DNA of 64,000 nucleotides from Lachnospiraceae bacterium (GTDB lineage: Bacteria > Bacillota > Clostridia > Lachnospirales > Lachnospiraceae): positions 1 through 64,000 of the forward strand of contig SVEJ01000010.1 in assembly GCA_015057435.1 (NCBI GenBank), written 5' to 3'. Shown here one piece after another: positions 54,757 through 63,476 of the stretch. A program made the position numbers and the translations under genes. Position 1 is the first letter of the stretch, and each line of letters opens with the position of its first letter. A model generated the notes under the pieces. It made no database searches and had not been told where the DNA came from. It saw only the letters and a program-made list of their open reading frames with translations.

Positions 54757-57111
54757 CTACAACTGAATCTTATATTTTATCTTTAACGTCTGTTTAACCT
54801 TGCCTTTTCCTTTGATAATTACTGTTGCAGTTCCCGGTCTTCTATTATTCTTATAGGTTACCTTATAATACTTCTTTTTCAAATTCTTAAGTTTAATCTT
54901 TGGCTTCACCGGTTTTCCGTTATACTTATACGACTTCTTCACATTGACATAATAAGCGCGGATATCATCTGAAGACACAACCTTTGCATCTTTATACGTA
55001 TCATACACACCTTTCTTATTACCCGAGAATTTGTTACTCTTCAATGTAATGTTAGAGCCCTGCGTGCGAATTCCATACAACTTACTTTTTTTAATCTTGT
55101 TACTTTTAATAACCGCTTTGCTTCCATTCCAGACGGTAATTCCATTCGATGTCGCTTTTTCGATCACATTTTTCTGAACCGTAAAGTCACTGCCATTCGA
55201 CACTGTAATACCATTGGCAGCTCTCAATCCGCTCGTCGTTATCTTTTTGAACGATTTATTCTTAGCATCATTATTCTTAATGCTACCGTCTGAACCGCTT
55301 GCATATAAAAATGTTGTAAAACCACTTGCCTTATTATTGCTTACATTTACATTTTTATAATTCATCAGGCTGATACACGCATTCGTAATATTTTCAAAAC
55401 GATTATTCTCTATGCGAATGTTTTTCAGATAGACATCCGGCAAACTTCCATGACTTCCAATGCCGGACATATAATCATGAATCGTACAATTTCGAATTGT
55501 AACATTAACACACGCCGTCAAATCATGCGGTTTCATTGCCGGTGTAGTCGTACTTGAACAATAATCCAACTGGATTGCTTCTTTGTCTGACTGCAAAGCA
55601 GTATATCCTTTTTCTTTGCATTTTTTGTAGCCATACAATTCTACATTTTCAACAATTGCATTCTTAACTCCGGCCAACTCAATCAAGTGTGCTCCGCTTC
55701 CGTTTTTCACGATTGTATTATTAATCATAACATTTTGCGCATGACCAATATAAATGCAGTTTGCATCCTTGCTCCCATTAGCATTACCATCCCAAGTTCC
55801 ACCCGTAATAGTAATATTCTTACACTGTTCGTAACCGCGCACACTAGATCGGATGCTTGAACGCAGCATCACTTTACCACCTGCACTGCTTTTTCTTTTA
55901 ATAATTGCTTTATCTTGCAAACACAAACTCGTATCCGAATAAATCGTCAAAATCTTATCAATGTAATAGGTACCATTCGGCACAACAACAATAATCGGTT
56001 CATCGATCAGCTTTGCATAGGCTAACACTTTATTAATTGCACTTGCATCCGACTTTGTGTCTGTACCATTCGCCCCCAATTGCGCAACATTAAACACTGT
56101 CTGATACACTTTCACCTGAAACGTCTTCTTAAGTTCCGGATTTTCCTTGGACTCAACCGTAATCACAGCCTCTCCAATACTCTTTGCCGTAATCACGCCT
56201 TCAGAATTGACTTGTGCAACATTGTTATTAGAGGTAGAGTATGTCACCCCTTTATTCGTCGCATTTGCCGGCAATATCTGCACATCTAACGCATATTGGT
56301 CATTTATCTTTAATGTAACCTTATCTTCCTTATTTAACAATACAACATCTTCAACAGGAATCATTGTAACCGTAATCTGACACTGACTTGTCAAAGTCTT
56401 TTCTATCGTTTCACCATCTGCTTCATATGAAAACGTATAGGCACCTTCAATCGTTGCAATTTGCGGATAAGTCGCTTGCTCTAACGCTGTCACCTTTCCC
56501 GTTTCATCAACAATCGCTACCGCAGGATGTAACGAAACAAATGTCACCTTTGATGCATCCATTGGTTCACTCTTGCCAGAAGCATATGTCACTTCCGGTT
56601 GCAAAGTTACACAATCCGTTGCCTTTAACACATGTGCTGTCTTATCAAAGGATAATCCGACAGGTACGTCTAGAACCTGAAGCGTAAAAACAGCTGTAAC
56701 AGAAGGATCTTCTTTTGCTGATACAATCACCGTTGTCTCACCTTCCCCAACAGCAGTCACAAGACCGCTTTCATCTACCTTTGCAACCTCTTCATTATTA
56801 CTTTCATACACAAGTGTAACTTGCGTATCTTCCGGAGAGATTGACGGTTTTATTAAAAATGTTTCATTAACAATTAATGTTTTTTTATCTGTTTCAAGAC
56901 TGATACTTATATTATCTAAGTCCTCTTCTGTATCATCTCCTGTATCATCTCCTATATCTTCTCCCGTATTATTTCCTGTATCTTCTCCGAGATTTTCTCC
57001 TTCTTCTACGGACGTTGCCTGCACCTGTTTCGCAGGAACAGAACCACACAAACCAACAAGCAATACAAACACCATTATATAACTAACTAATTGAATACAT
57101 TTTTTTATCAT
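54757..57111 (-). CDS. Secreted protein with bacterial Ig-like (Big_2) repeats and a parallel beta-helix
   Basis: The 784-residue protein has a signal peptide (LVSYIMVFVLLVGLCGSVPA), then an acidic Gly-Asp-Thr linker encoded by 12-nt DNA repeats. About three Big_2-like domains follow (about 65-345, e.g. EVAKVDESGLVTAVGEGETT and VAQVNSEGVITAKSIGEAVI). A pectate-lyase-like right-handed beta-helix (about 345-700) has many NxxI rungs such as ITGGTWDGNANGSKDANCIY and NNRFENITNACISLMNYKNV. A basic C-terminal domain (YKYNGKPVKPKIKLKNLKKK) resembles those on exported Lachnospiraceae proteins. It is probably a surface polysaccharide-active or binding protein. It interrupts the usual truA-rplM order. 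Confidence 0.85.
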   Translation of the reverse strand: MIKKCIQLVSYIMVFVLLVGLCGSVPAKQVQATSVEEGENLGEDTGNNTGEDIGDDTGDDTEEDLDNISISLETDKKTLIVNETFLIKPSISPEDTQVTLVYESNNEEVAKVDESGLVTAVGEGETTVIVSAKEDPSVTAVFTLQVLDVPVGLSFDKTAHVLKATDCVTLQPEVTYASGKSEPMDASKVTFVSLHPAVAIVDETGKVTALEQATYPQIATIEGAYTFSYEADGETIEKTLTSQCQITVTMIPVEDVVLLNKEDKVTLKINDQYALDVQILPANATNKGVTYSTSNNNVAQVNSEGVITAKSIGEAVITVESKENPELKKTFQVKVYQTVFNVAQLGANGTDTKSDASAINKVLAYAKLIDEPIIVVVPNGTYYIDKILTIYSDTSLCLQDKAIIKRKSSAGGKVMLRSSIRSSVRGYEQCKNITITGGTWDGNANGSKDANCIYIGHAQNVMINNTIVKNGSGAHLIELAGVKNAIVENVELYGYKKCKEKGYTALQSDKEAIQLDYCSSTTTPAMKPHDLTACVNVTIRNCTIHDYMSGIGSHGSLPDVYLKNIRIENNRFENITNACISLMNYKNVNVSNNKASGFTTFLYASGSDGSIKNNDAKNKSFKKITTSGLRAANGITVSNGSDFTVQKNVIEKATSNGITVWNGSKAVIKSNKIKKSKLYGIRTQGSNITLKSNKFSGNKKGVYDTYKDAKVVSSDDIRAYYVNVKKSYKYNGKPVKPKIKLKNLKKKYYKVTYKNNRRPGTATVIIKGKGKVKQTLKIKYKIQL
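56929..56988. repeat. Five 12-nt tandem repeats in the linker of the secreted protein
   Basis: Five units of the type TGTATCATCTCC on the plus strand (56929-56940, 56941-56952, 56953-56964, 56965-56976, 56977-56988) encode a run of GDDT/GEDI/GNNT/GEDT tetrapeptides. In-frame units can be gained or lost without shifting the frame, so the linker length may vary between strains. Confidence 0.85.
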
Positions 57112-57208
57112 TCTGCTATCAAACCTTTCGTTGTGCGATGCAATATGTTACATCTTATTTTATAAGTAAGAACTCAGTATAATCAGTGATTATGAAATTT
57201 ATAAGAAA

Positions 57209-57946
57209 TCACAGATATTCAACTTCAACCAACGTAAGACCACATGCTGCAGCCTTATGTCCTGCTTTCGTCCGATCCTTTGCCTCTAGAATGTTTTTTA
57301 CTTCTTCCGGTGGAATCATGCCCATACCCACCTTAAGCAACGAACCAACTATAATTCGAACCATATTATACAAAAATCCATTTCCGTTAATTCGTATGCG
57401 AATCATATTCCCCTCACGTATCACTTTAATATAGTAAATGGTACGAACTGTATTTTCCACCTCGTCTTTTGGCGTACAAAAACTTTTGAAATCATGTTCT
57501 CCTACCAGATAATCAGCCGCTTGTTGCATTTTCTCCTCGTCAAGATGAAAGTACACAAAATGCGAATACAACCGCACAAGCGGATCAGGAAACTGATTGT
57601 TATATATGCGATATTCATAGGTCTTTCTTGTGTCGCAGTAACGCGGGTGAAAATCCGCCGCAACTTCTTCCGATTTTTGGATGCGGATATCATCCGGTAA
57701 AAGATTATTAATCGCATAACTAATCTTATCAGGCGGCATTGTAACATCGGCATCAAACACAGCTACATTTCCCATTGCATGTACACCGGAATCCGTCCTG
57801 CTTGCTCCAATTACCGTAATATCCTCCCGAAAGAATTTGCTCAAGGTTTTATTCAAAACCTCTTCCACCGTTATTCCATTTTTTTGAATCTGCCACCCAC
57901 AATAGTTCGTCCCATCATAGGCAACTGTTAATTTGATACGCTTCAT
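57209..57946 (-). CDS. truA: tRNA pseudouridine(38-40) synthase, TruA in the ribosomal cluster
   Basis: The 245-residue enzyme has catalytic D52 in GASRTDSGVHAMG, plus KTYEYRIYN, HDFKSFCTPK and NGNGFLYNMVRIIVGSLLKVG. It lies in the classical order ecfT-truA-rplM, with an EamA gene and a secreted-protein gene interposed, so this is likely the housekeeping copy. The second TruA (7226-7978) is divergent in the same motifs (GSGRTDAGVHA). Confidence 0.94.
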   Translation of the reverse strand: MKRIKLTVAYDGTNYCGWQIQKNGITVEEVLNKTLSKFFREDITVIGASRTDSGVHAMGNVAVFDADVTMPPDKISYAINNLLPDDIRIQKSEEVAADFHPRYCDTRKTYEYRIYNNQFPDPLVRLYSHFVYFHLDEEKMQQAADYLVGEHDFKSFCTPKDEVENTVRTIYYIKVIREGNMIRIRINGNGFLYNMVRIIVGSLLKVGMGMIPPEEVKNILEAKDRTKAGHKAAACGLTLVEVEYL

Positions 57947-57976
57947 ATTGCTTACTCCATTTGTATATTTGCTTCT

Positions 57977-58921
57977 CTATTCTTTTCCTCTCATTTTCTG
58001 CACCATCACAATGCCAACAGATATGAGTACAAGCGCAAAAATCTCTTTCATTCCAAATATCTGTCCATTTTCATTTAAAAGAAGGGCCGAAAGACTTGCG
58101 CCAAACACCGGATTAAAAAAACCATAGATTGTCACTTTTGAAACCGGATTATAACGTAACAACATTGCCCACAATGTGTACGCAACTGCTGATACCAACG
58201 CCAGATATAATAAAATAAGAACTCCGTTTCCTGTCCATGTTTCCAAGCGTCCACCCAAGAGATATCCAATCATCACCATACAGACTCCGCCCAAAGCAAA
58301 TTGATACCCACTAAGCATAACCGAATTCTCATTTTTGCCATACAGACGAATCAAAGCTGAAGATATACCGTAACAAGTTGTCGACAGTATAATAAGACCT
58401 TCGCCATCTAAACGAAACTGAAAATCCATGTTCCCATCAAAGTTCACAATTAGTATTCCCAAAAAGCCACATATACTTCCTATTACCTTCACCCATGTCA
58501 GTTTTTCAAGTCGAAACACGAACACCGCAATAAGTATTGCAACAAATACATTCATCCCATTCAAAATCGAAGATTTCACACCGGTAGTATGGGCCAAACC
58601 AATATAAAAACAAATATAATGCATACTTGTCTGAAATACGCTTAATACCGCGATTTTTTTTATTGAAGTTCGTTTCGGAACCAACGCTTTTTTTGACAAC
58701 AGGCTGCCTATCACAAGCGTAAGAATTCCTGCCATCGTAAAACGGCATCCTGCAAATAGAATCTGCGTCGCATATGCATCAGACGGAATATCAAACCACA
58801 AATACCCAAATTTTATAGCCGGAAATGCACTTCCCCATAATGCACAACACACAATCGCCACCAACGCAACAATTATCTGATTCTCCCATATTGTTTTCCT
58901 GTCATCCTTCCGGTTTATCAT
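57977..58921 (-). CDS. EamA/DMT-family drug/metabolite transporter
   Basis: About 314 residues with ten predicted membrane helices in two EamA halves (CCALWGSAFPAIKFGYLWF near the start and AYTLWAMLLRYNPVSKVTIY in the second half). Substrates of this family are diverse and cannot be called. The frame opens at a GTG (58936); GGATGG before the ATG at 58921 suggests that start, though neighbours are possible. It is inserted between ecfT and truA, an unusual place. Confidence 0.85.
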   Translation of the reverse strand: MINRKDDRKTIWENQIIVALVAIVCCALWGSAFPAIKFGYLWFDIPSDAYATQILFAGCRFTMAGILTLVIGSLLSKKALVPKRTSIKKIAVLSVFQTSMHYICFYIGLAHTTGVKSSILNGMNVFVAILIAVFVFRLEKLTWVKVIGSICGFLGILIVNFDGNMDFQFRLDGEGLIILSTTCYGISSALIRLYGKNENSVMLSGYQFALGGVCMVMIGYLLGGRLETWTGNGVLILLYLALVSAVAYTLWAMLLRYNPVSKVTIYGFFNPVFGASLSALLLNENGQIFGMKEIFALVLISVGIVMVQKMRGKE

Positions 58922-58957
58922 CATATCCATCCACACTATCTAATCTATCTTTTTCTA

Positions 58958-59758
58958 TTAAAACAAAACTGCAAGTGCCAGCATTGACACCACATACACA
59001 ACAATCCATATATAGGCAATATAATCTCTTTTTTCATACTGCAGCGGCCGCATCTTTGTTCTTCCTTCTCCTCCGTGATAACATCTCGCATCCATCGCCA
59101 ATGCAAGGTCTTCACTTCTTTTCATTGCTGACACAATTAACGGAATCAAAATCGGCAAAATCTTCTCTATACGTTTTATAAAATTCCCCTCGTCAAAATC
59201 AACACCACGTGCCTTTTGTGCCTTCATAATCTTATCCAGCTCATCTACCAGAACCGGAACAAAACGCAGTGCAATTGCCATAACCATTGCAAATTCATGT
59301 ACAGGAACACCCAATTTTTTCATCCAAGCCAGCATTTTCTCTAATGCATTTGTCAATGCGTTGGGTGTAGTTGTATATGTCATCATACTCGATCCGATAA
59401 TAATCATTATAAGACGAAGTGTTGTATAGATTGCTGCTTCTACTCCATTTTTCGTAATCTTCAGTATTCCGAATTCCGCTAAAACCGGAACTCCTTTTAC
59501 TGTAAACAAATTAATGGCGCCAGTCAATACGATAATCATCATCAGTGATTTTGTTCCTCTTAGAATATATCGAATCGGAACTTCAGATAAATGAATATAG
59601 ATTCCCAAAGTCAAAACTGCCAATGTAAACAGTACCGGATTTTTATCAAAAAATAATGAGAGCATAAATACAACAGATGCAACAATCTTAACTCTTGGAT
59701 CCAGTCTGTGTAATACCGAATTTACATTATAAAATTGTCCGATTGTAATATAATTCAT
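58958..59758 (-). CDS. ecfT: Energy-coupling factor transporter transmembrane protein EcfT
   Basis: The 266-residue protein has about five to six membrane helices. The cytoplasmic coupling helices carry the family AR. motifs KAQKARGVDFDEG and ALAMDARCYHGGEGRT. EcfT links the EcfA ATPases to substrate-binding S proteins for vitamin uptake. No S-component gene is present here, so a shared (group II) ECF module is likely. It follows the fused EcfA by 43 bases. Confidence 0.93.
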   Translation of the reverse strand: MNYITIGQFYNVNSVLHRLDPRVKIVASVVFMLSLFFDKNPVLFTLAVLTLGIYIHLSEVPIRYILRGTKSLMMIIVLTGAINLFTVKGVPVLAEFGILKITKNGVEAAIYTTLRLIMIIIGSSMMTYTTTPNALTNALEKMLAWMKKLGVPVHEFAMVMAIALRFVPVLVDELDKIMKAQKARGVDFDEGNFIKRIEKILPILIPLIVSAMKRSEDLALAMDARCYHGGEGRTKMRPLQYEKRDYIAYIWIVVYVVSMLALAVLF

Positions 59759-59801
59759 CTTCTCTCACCATGTATTGCAACTCAATTACTAAGATTCTAT
59801 T

Positions 59802-61592
59802 TTATTGTAATTGCAAGAGTTCTTCAAAAACATCCATTTTCCTTGTTACTTTTTTCACTGATAAAAGTGAATTTTTTCTTAGAGTATAGAGCATCTTCAC
59901 ACCTACCGGTATGATCATTCCTGCTTGTTCAAGTGCACCAACCTGATATAGAATATCATCTGTTGCACCATCTAAAATCTTCTCACCATCCTGCATCACC
60001 ACAATCCGGTCCGCATACTCCGCAACCTCTTCAAGATTATGAGAAACCATGATAACCGTAATTCCCGTCACTTGTTGTAATTCCTTTAACAAATCAAGCA
60101 ATTGTTTTGCTGCATACGGATCTAATCCTGACGTTGGTTCATCTAACACAAGATAGTCCGGTTTCATCGCCAGCACGCCTGCTATTGCAACTCTTCGCTT
60201 TTGTCCACCTGATAATTGCAACGGTGAAAGATCATATATCGTATCCGGCAATCCAACAAGACGAATCGCCTCATATGCTCTTTTTTGTGCTTCCACCTTC
60301 GAAATATTCATATTCATCGGACCAAAACATACATCTTTTTCTACCGTTTCTGCAAAAAGCTGATTTTCCGGATTTTGAAAAACAAGTCCTACTTTTTGCC
60401 GAAACATTTTCATAGAAAAATCTTTTTCCATAATATTTTGCCCTTCAAAATACACTTCGCCTTTTGACGGCAAATACAAGCCATTCAGCATCTGCATCAA
60501 CGTCGTTTTTCCTGATCCTGTTGCACCTATCATTGCAACAAACTCACCTTTGTTGATTTGCAACGTCACATCCTTCACGGCAACTGTCTCGTTCGCTAAT
60601 CCTTCATTATATATATAATCAACATGATTAAGCAAAAGTCCTTCTTTTGCTTTTTCTACATGCTCTCTTTCTATTCTTTTTTCATCGTCTGCCATCAAGC
60701 GATCAGACGGCATCCGGTTTTTTTTCTTTTTTGCTTTTGTACAAACCAACGCGATCAAATCTTCCTCTCCATAAACCTCGCTGGTATCTGCACGTTCTAT
60801 TATCCTATTTTCCGTAAGAAAATTGATATATTCATACATAACAGGAAGTGTCAGCCCACATTCACGAATCAATTCCTTCTTCGAAAAAATATCTTTTGGC
60901 GTACCTGTAGCAACAACACGACCTTCATTCATCAAAAATATTCTATCCGCCCACATCACTTCATCCATATGATGTGTTATAAACAATATTGTTATCCCTT
61001 TTTCTTTTTGTAAGCGTCTTGCAGCAAACAAAATCTGTTCTCTTCCTTGTGGGTCAAGCATCGAAGTTGCTTCATCAAAAATGACACATTTAGGTTCCAT
61101 TGCCAAAACACCGGCGATTGCTACCCTTTGCTTTTCTCCACCGGACAATTGATTAGGTGAAACACCCCACGCTTTATCCATCTCTACAGTTGCCATTGAT
61201 TCCTCTACCCTGTTGATAATATCCGGTGTTGGCACACCAAGATTTTCCGGACCAAACGCGACATCTTCTTCTACAAGATTACCTACAATTTGATTATCCG
61301 GATTTTGAAAAACCATTCCTGTGTTTTTCCGAATAGATAGCCGGAGCTCCTCATCTGCAGTATCCAAACCATCCACGACAATTTCTCCTTCACTCGGAAG
61401 CAGAAGAGCATTGATATGCTTGGCCAATGTCGATTTTCCGGACCCATTTTTGCCGACAATCGCAACAAATTCCCCTTGTTCTACGTTAATCGAAACATCT
61501 TGTAAGGCTTCTATCATTTCCTCTAAGTTTCCATCCGTATCTCTTCGAAAATATTCAAATGTAAGATTTTTGATATCAATTAACTTCATCAT
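59802..61592 (-). CDS. Fused energy-coupling factor ATPase, EcfA1-EcfA2 in one polypeptide
   Basis: The 596-residue protein contains two complete ATPase domains. Domain 1: P-loop GKNGSGKST (47-55), Q-loop FQNPDNQIVG, signature LSGGE (149-153), IFDEATSMLDP. Domain 2: P-loop GATGSGKTT (356-364), FQNPENQLFAETVEKDVCFG, signature LSGGQ (460-464), LVLDEPTSGLDP. A Lys-rich linker (about 285-318) joins them. In most Firmicutes these are two adjacent genes, ecfA1 and ecfA2, that form a heterodimer. Both composite sites look intact. The FGP motif after the Q-loop is typical of EcfA. GAGG precedes the tandem ATGs at 61592/61589. It sits between rplQ and ecfT, as in related genomes. Confidence 0.92.
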   Translation of the reverse strand: MMKLIDIKNLTFEYFRRDTDGNLEEMIEALQDVSINVEQGEFVAIVGKNGSGKSTLAKHINALLLPSEGEIVVDGLDTADEELRLSIRKNTGMVFQNPDNQIVGNLVEEDVAFGPENLGVPTPDIINRVEESMATVEMDKAWGVSPNQLSGGEKQRVAIAGVLAMEPKCVIFDEATSMLDPQGREQILFAARRLQKEKGITILFITHHMDEVMWADRIFLMNEGRVVATGTPKDIFSKKELIRECGLTLPVMYEYINFLTENRIIERADTSEVYGEEDLIALVCTKAKKKKNRMPSDRLMADDEKRIEREHVEKAKEGLLLNHVDYIYNEGLANETVAVKDVTLQINKGEFVAMIGATGSGKTTLMQMLNGLYLPSKGEVYFEGQNIMEKDFSMKMFRQKVGLVFQNPENQLFAETVEKDVCFGPMNMNISKVEAQKRAYEAIRLVGLPDTIYDLSPLQLSGGQKRRVAIAGVLAMKPDYLVLDEPTSGLDPYAAKQLLDLLKELQQVTGITVIMVSHNLEEVAEYADRIVVMQDGEKILDGATDDILYQVGALEQAGMIIPVGVKMLYTLRKNSLLSVKKVTRKMDVFEELLQLQ

Positions 61593-61616
61593 CTTATCCT
61601 CTTGCTATGTTTCCCA

Positions 61617-61745
61617 ACTCACCAAGCAGCGTATGTCCACATCGCAAGCACAGCTTGCTCTGTGTTGGGCAACGTCTTAACTCACCTTAAAACTCGCCAA
61701 GCAGCGTATGCCCACATCGCAAGCACAGCTTGCTCTGTGTTGGGC
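61617..61745. repeat. Two direct 54-nt repeats between rplQ and the EcfA gene
   Basis: Copies at 61617-61670 and 61692-61745 agree at 52 of 54 positions, with a 75-base period. Each contains the inner palindrome GCAAGCACAGCTTGC. They lie in a 291-base gap (61593-61883) with no convincing gene. Confidence 0.85.
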
Positions 61746-61764
61746 ATTCGTCAAATACTTTCAT

Positions 61765-61806
61765 AAAAACACACATTGGCTTGCAAGCAATCCAAGTGTG
61801 TTTTTT
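61765..61806 (-). terminator. Second terminator-like hairpin after rplQ
   Basis: AAAAACACACATTGG (61765-61779) pairs with CCAAGTGTGTTTTTT (61792-61806) with one bulge; the minus-strand arm ends in a T-run. Confidence 0.6.
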
Positions 61807-61839
61807 ACGAAAGTGCTTGGCTCGTTGCTGACACAAAAA

Positions 61840-61860
61840 GGGGACTGTAATACAGTCCCC
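61840..61860 (-). terminator. Intrinsic terminator of the rpsD-rpoA-rplQ operon
   Basis: GGGGACTGTA / TACAGTCCCC with a one-base centre. The minus-strand stem is followed by TTTTTGTG, 23 bases after the rplQ stop. Confidence 0.9.
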
Positions 61861-61883
61861 TATTAGATCAATCATATTATGTC

Positions 61884-62420
61884 TTATACTAATTCGATGA
61901 TAACTTCCATAGCTGCATCACCCTTACGTGGTCCAATCTTAACGATTCTTGTGTAACCACCATTACGGCCTGCATACTTAGGACCATACTCGTTGAATAA
62001 CTTCTCTGTCAAATCAACTTTCTTTGTTCCTCTCTTCTTACCGGCAGCATCAGTTGGAACCTCAACTACAGGATAAAGAACCTTTAACATCTGTCTTCTT
62101 GCATGTAACTTAGATGGCTGATCTTTCTTAACAGTCTTCTCAACTTCATCATACATAGTAACTTTCTTACCATCTACAACTTCCTTGATTCTCTTACCAT
62201 CTTTGTCTTTCTTTGCAACCTTAGCAGTTACAGTAACCTCATCAAAGTTATCCTTTTCCTTAACTGCCATTGTGATTAAGTGCTCAGCAATCTTACGAAT
62301 TTCTTTTGCTCTTGCTTCTGTTGTCTTAATCTTTCCGTTGTATAACAACTGTGTTACCTGATTACGAAGTAACGCCTTTCTTGCTGCCTGTTTCTTTCCA
62401 AGCTTTCTATACATTGCCAT
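61884..62420 (-). CDS. rplQ: 50S ribosomal protein L17, enlarged form
   Basis: The 178-residue protein begins with the L17 signature MYRKLGKKQAARKALLRNQVTQLLY and ends with NGGYTRIVKIGPRKGDAAMEVIIEL. Typical bacterial L17 has about 115-130 residues. Here about 50 extra residues are inserted, mainly in the middle (about 62-100, lysine-rich KDKDGKRIKEVVDGKK) and near 115-130. GAAGGAGG precedes the ATG. It follows rpoA, the universal order. Confidence 0.96.
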   Translation of the reverse strand: MAMYRKLGKKQAARKALLRNQVTQLLYNGKIKTTEARAKEIRKIAEHLITMAVKEKDNFDEVTVTAKVAKKDKDGKRIKEVVDGKKVTMYDEVEKTVKKDQPSKLHARRQMLKVLYPVVEVPTDAAGKKRGTKKVDLTEKLFNEYGPKYAGRNGGYTRIVKIGPRKGDAAMEVIIELV

Positions 62421-62483
62421 GATGTATTTCCTCCTTCACTTTGCTTACTAATCCTTCGGCTTAAGTGTTCTTCCTATTAATAA

Positions 62484-63440
62484 TTATTCTTCTCCGTTGT
62501 TCAATGACAAACCTAATTCTTTCAACTTGTTAAGCACTTCTTCTAATGACTTGCGTCCCAAGTTACGAACTTTCATCATATCTTCCGGAGTCTTACTTGT
62601 TAACTCTTCTACAGTATTGATTCCCGCTCTCTTCAAGCAGTTGAATGAACGAACAGACAATTCTAATTCGTCGATATTCATCTCCAATACTTTTTCTTTT
62701 TCATTATCTTCCTTCTCTACCATAACCTCTGCAGATTTTGCATTCTCAGAAAGATCAATGAATAAGCTTAAATGCTCACTCAACACCTTAGCTGCTAAGC
62801 TTACAGCCTCGTCAGGTGCTAATGTACCATTCGTATATACATCTAAAGTAAGTTTGTCGTAGTCAGTAATCTGACCAACACGTGTATTCTCTACAGTAAG
62901 ATTCACACGCTCTACCGGTGTATAAATAGAATCAACCGCAATTACATCAATCGAAGTATCTTCCTTTTTATTCTTGTCTGAACCAACATAACCTCTACCC
63001 TTAGTGATAGTAAGTTCCATATCGAATCTAGCTTCTGAGCCACTCAATGTAGCAATCACTAAATCCGGATTCAAGATTTCGATATCTGCATCTGCATGAA
63101 TATCTGCCGCAGTAACAACACCTTCACCTACAAATTCGATGTAAGCCTGCTTTGGCTCATTGGAAGTACTATTGTTCTTAATAGCTAATTCCTTGATGTT
63201 CATGATAATCTCAGTTACATCTTCTTTTACACCTGGTATAGAACTAAACTCATGCAAAACACCTTTGATCTTTACATAGCTTACGGCTGAACCCGGTAAT
63301 GATGATAACATAATTCTTCTCAAAGAGTTACCAAGTGTTGTACCATAGCCTCTCTCTAAAGGTTCTACTACAAATTTACCGTATCTGTTGTCTTCTGAAA
63401 TCTCAGCGATTTCAATTCTTGGTTTTTCAAATTCAAACAC
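62484..63440 (-). CDS. rpoA: DNA-directed RNA polymerase alpha subunit
   Basis: The 318-residue subunit has the N-terminal dimerisation domain ([20 protein letters not shown]-like segment near 20-40, [36 protein letters not shown]). After a flexible linker comes the C-terminal domain that contacts DNA and activators ([40 protein letters not shown]). The start is a GTG with GGGAGG 8 nt upstream. It lies between rpsD and rplQ. Confidence 0.98.
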   Translation of the reverse strand: MFEFEKPRIEIAEISEDNRYGKFVVEPLERGYGTTLGNSLRRIMLSSLPGSAVSYVKIKGVLHEFSSIPGVKEDVTEIIMNIKELAIKNNSTSNEPKQAYIEFVGEGVVTAADIHADADIEILNPDLVIATLSGSEARFDMELTITKGRGYVGSDKNKKEDTSIDVIAVDSIYTPVERVNLTVENTRVGQITDYDKLTLDVYTNGTLAPDEAVSLAAKVLSEHLSLFIDLSENAKSAEVMVEKEDNEKEKVLEMNIDELELSVRSFNCLKRAGINTVEELTSKTPEDMMKVRNLGRKSLEEVLNKLKELGLSLNNGEE

Positions 63441-63476
63441 GTTACGAACCTCCCTTTTTTAGGTTTTTACCTAATC

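Noticed and set aside
61617-61745. Possible CRISPR array
   Set aside because: There are only two repeat units of 54 nt with a 21-base spacer, no further units and no cas genes.
61687-61875. 62-codon frame between the EcfA gene and rplQ
   Set aside because: It lies entirely in the 54-nt repeats and two terminator hairpins.
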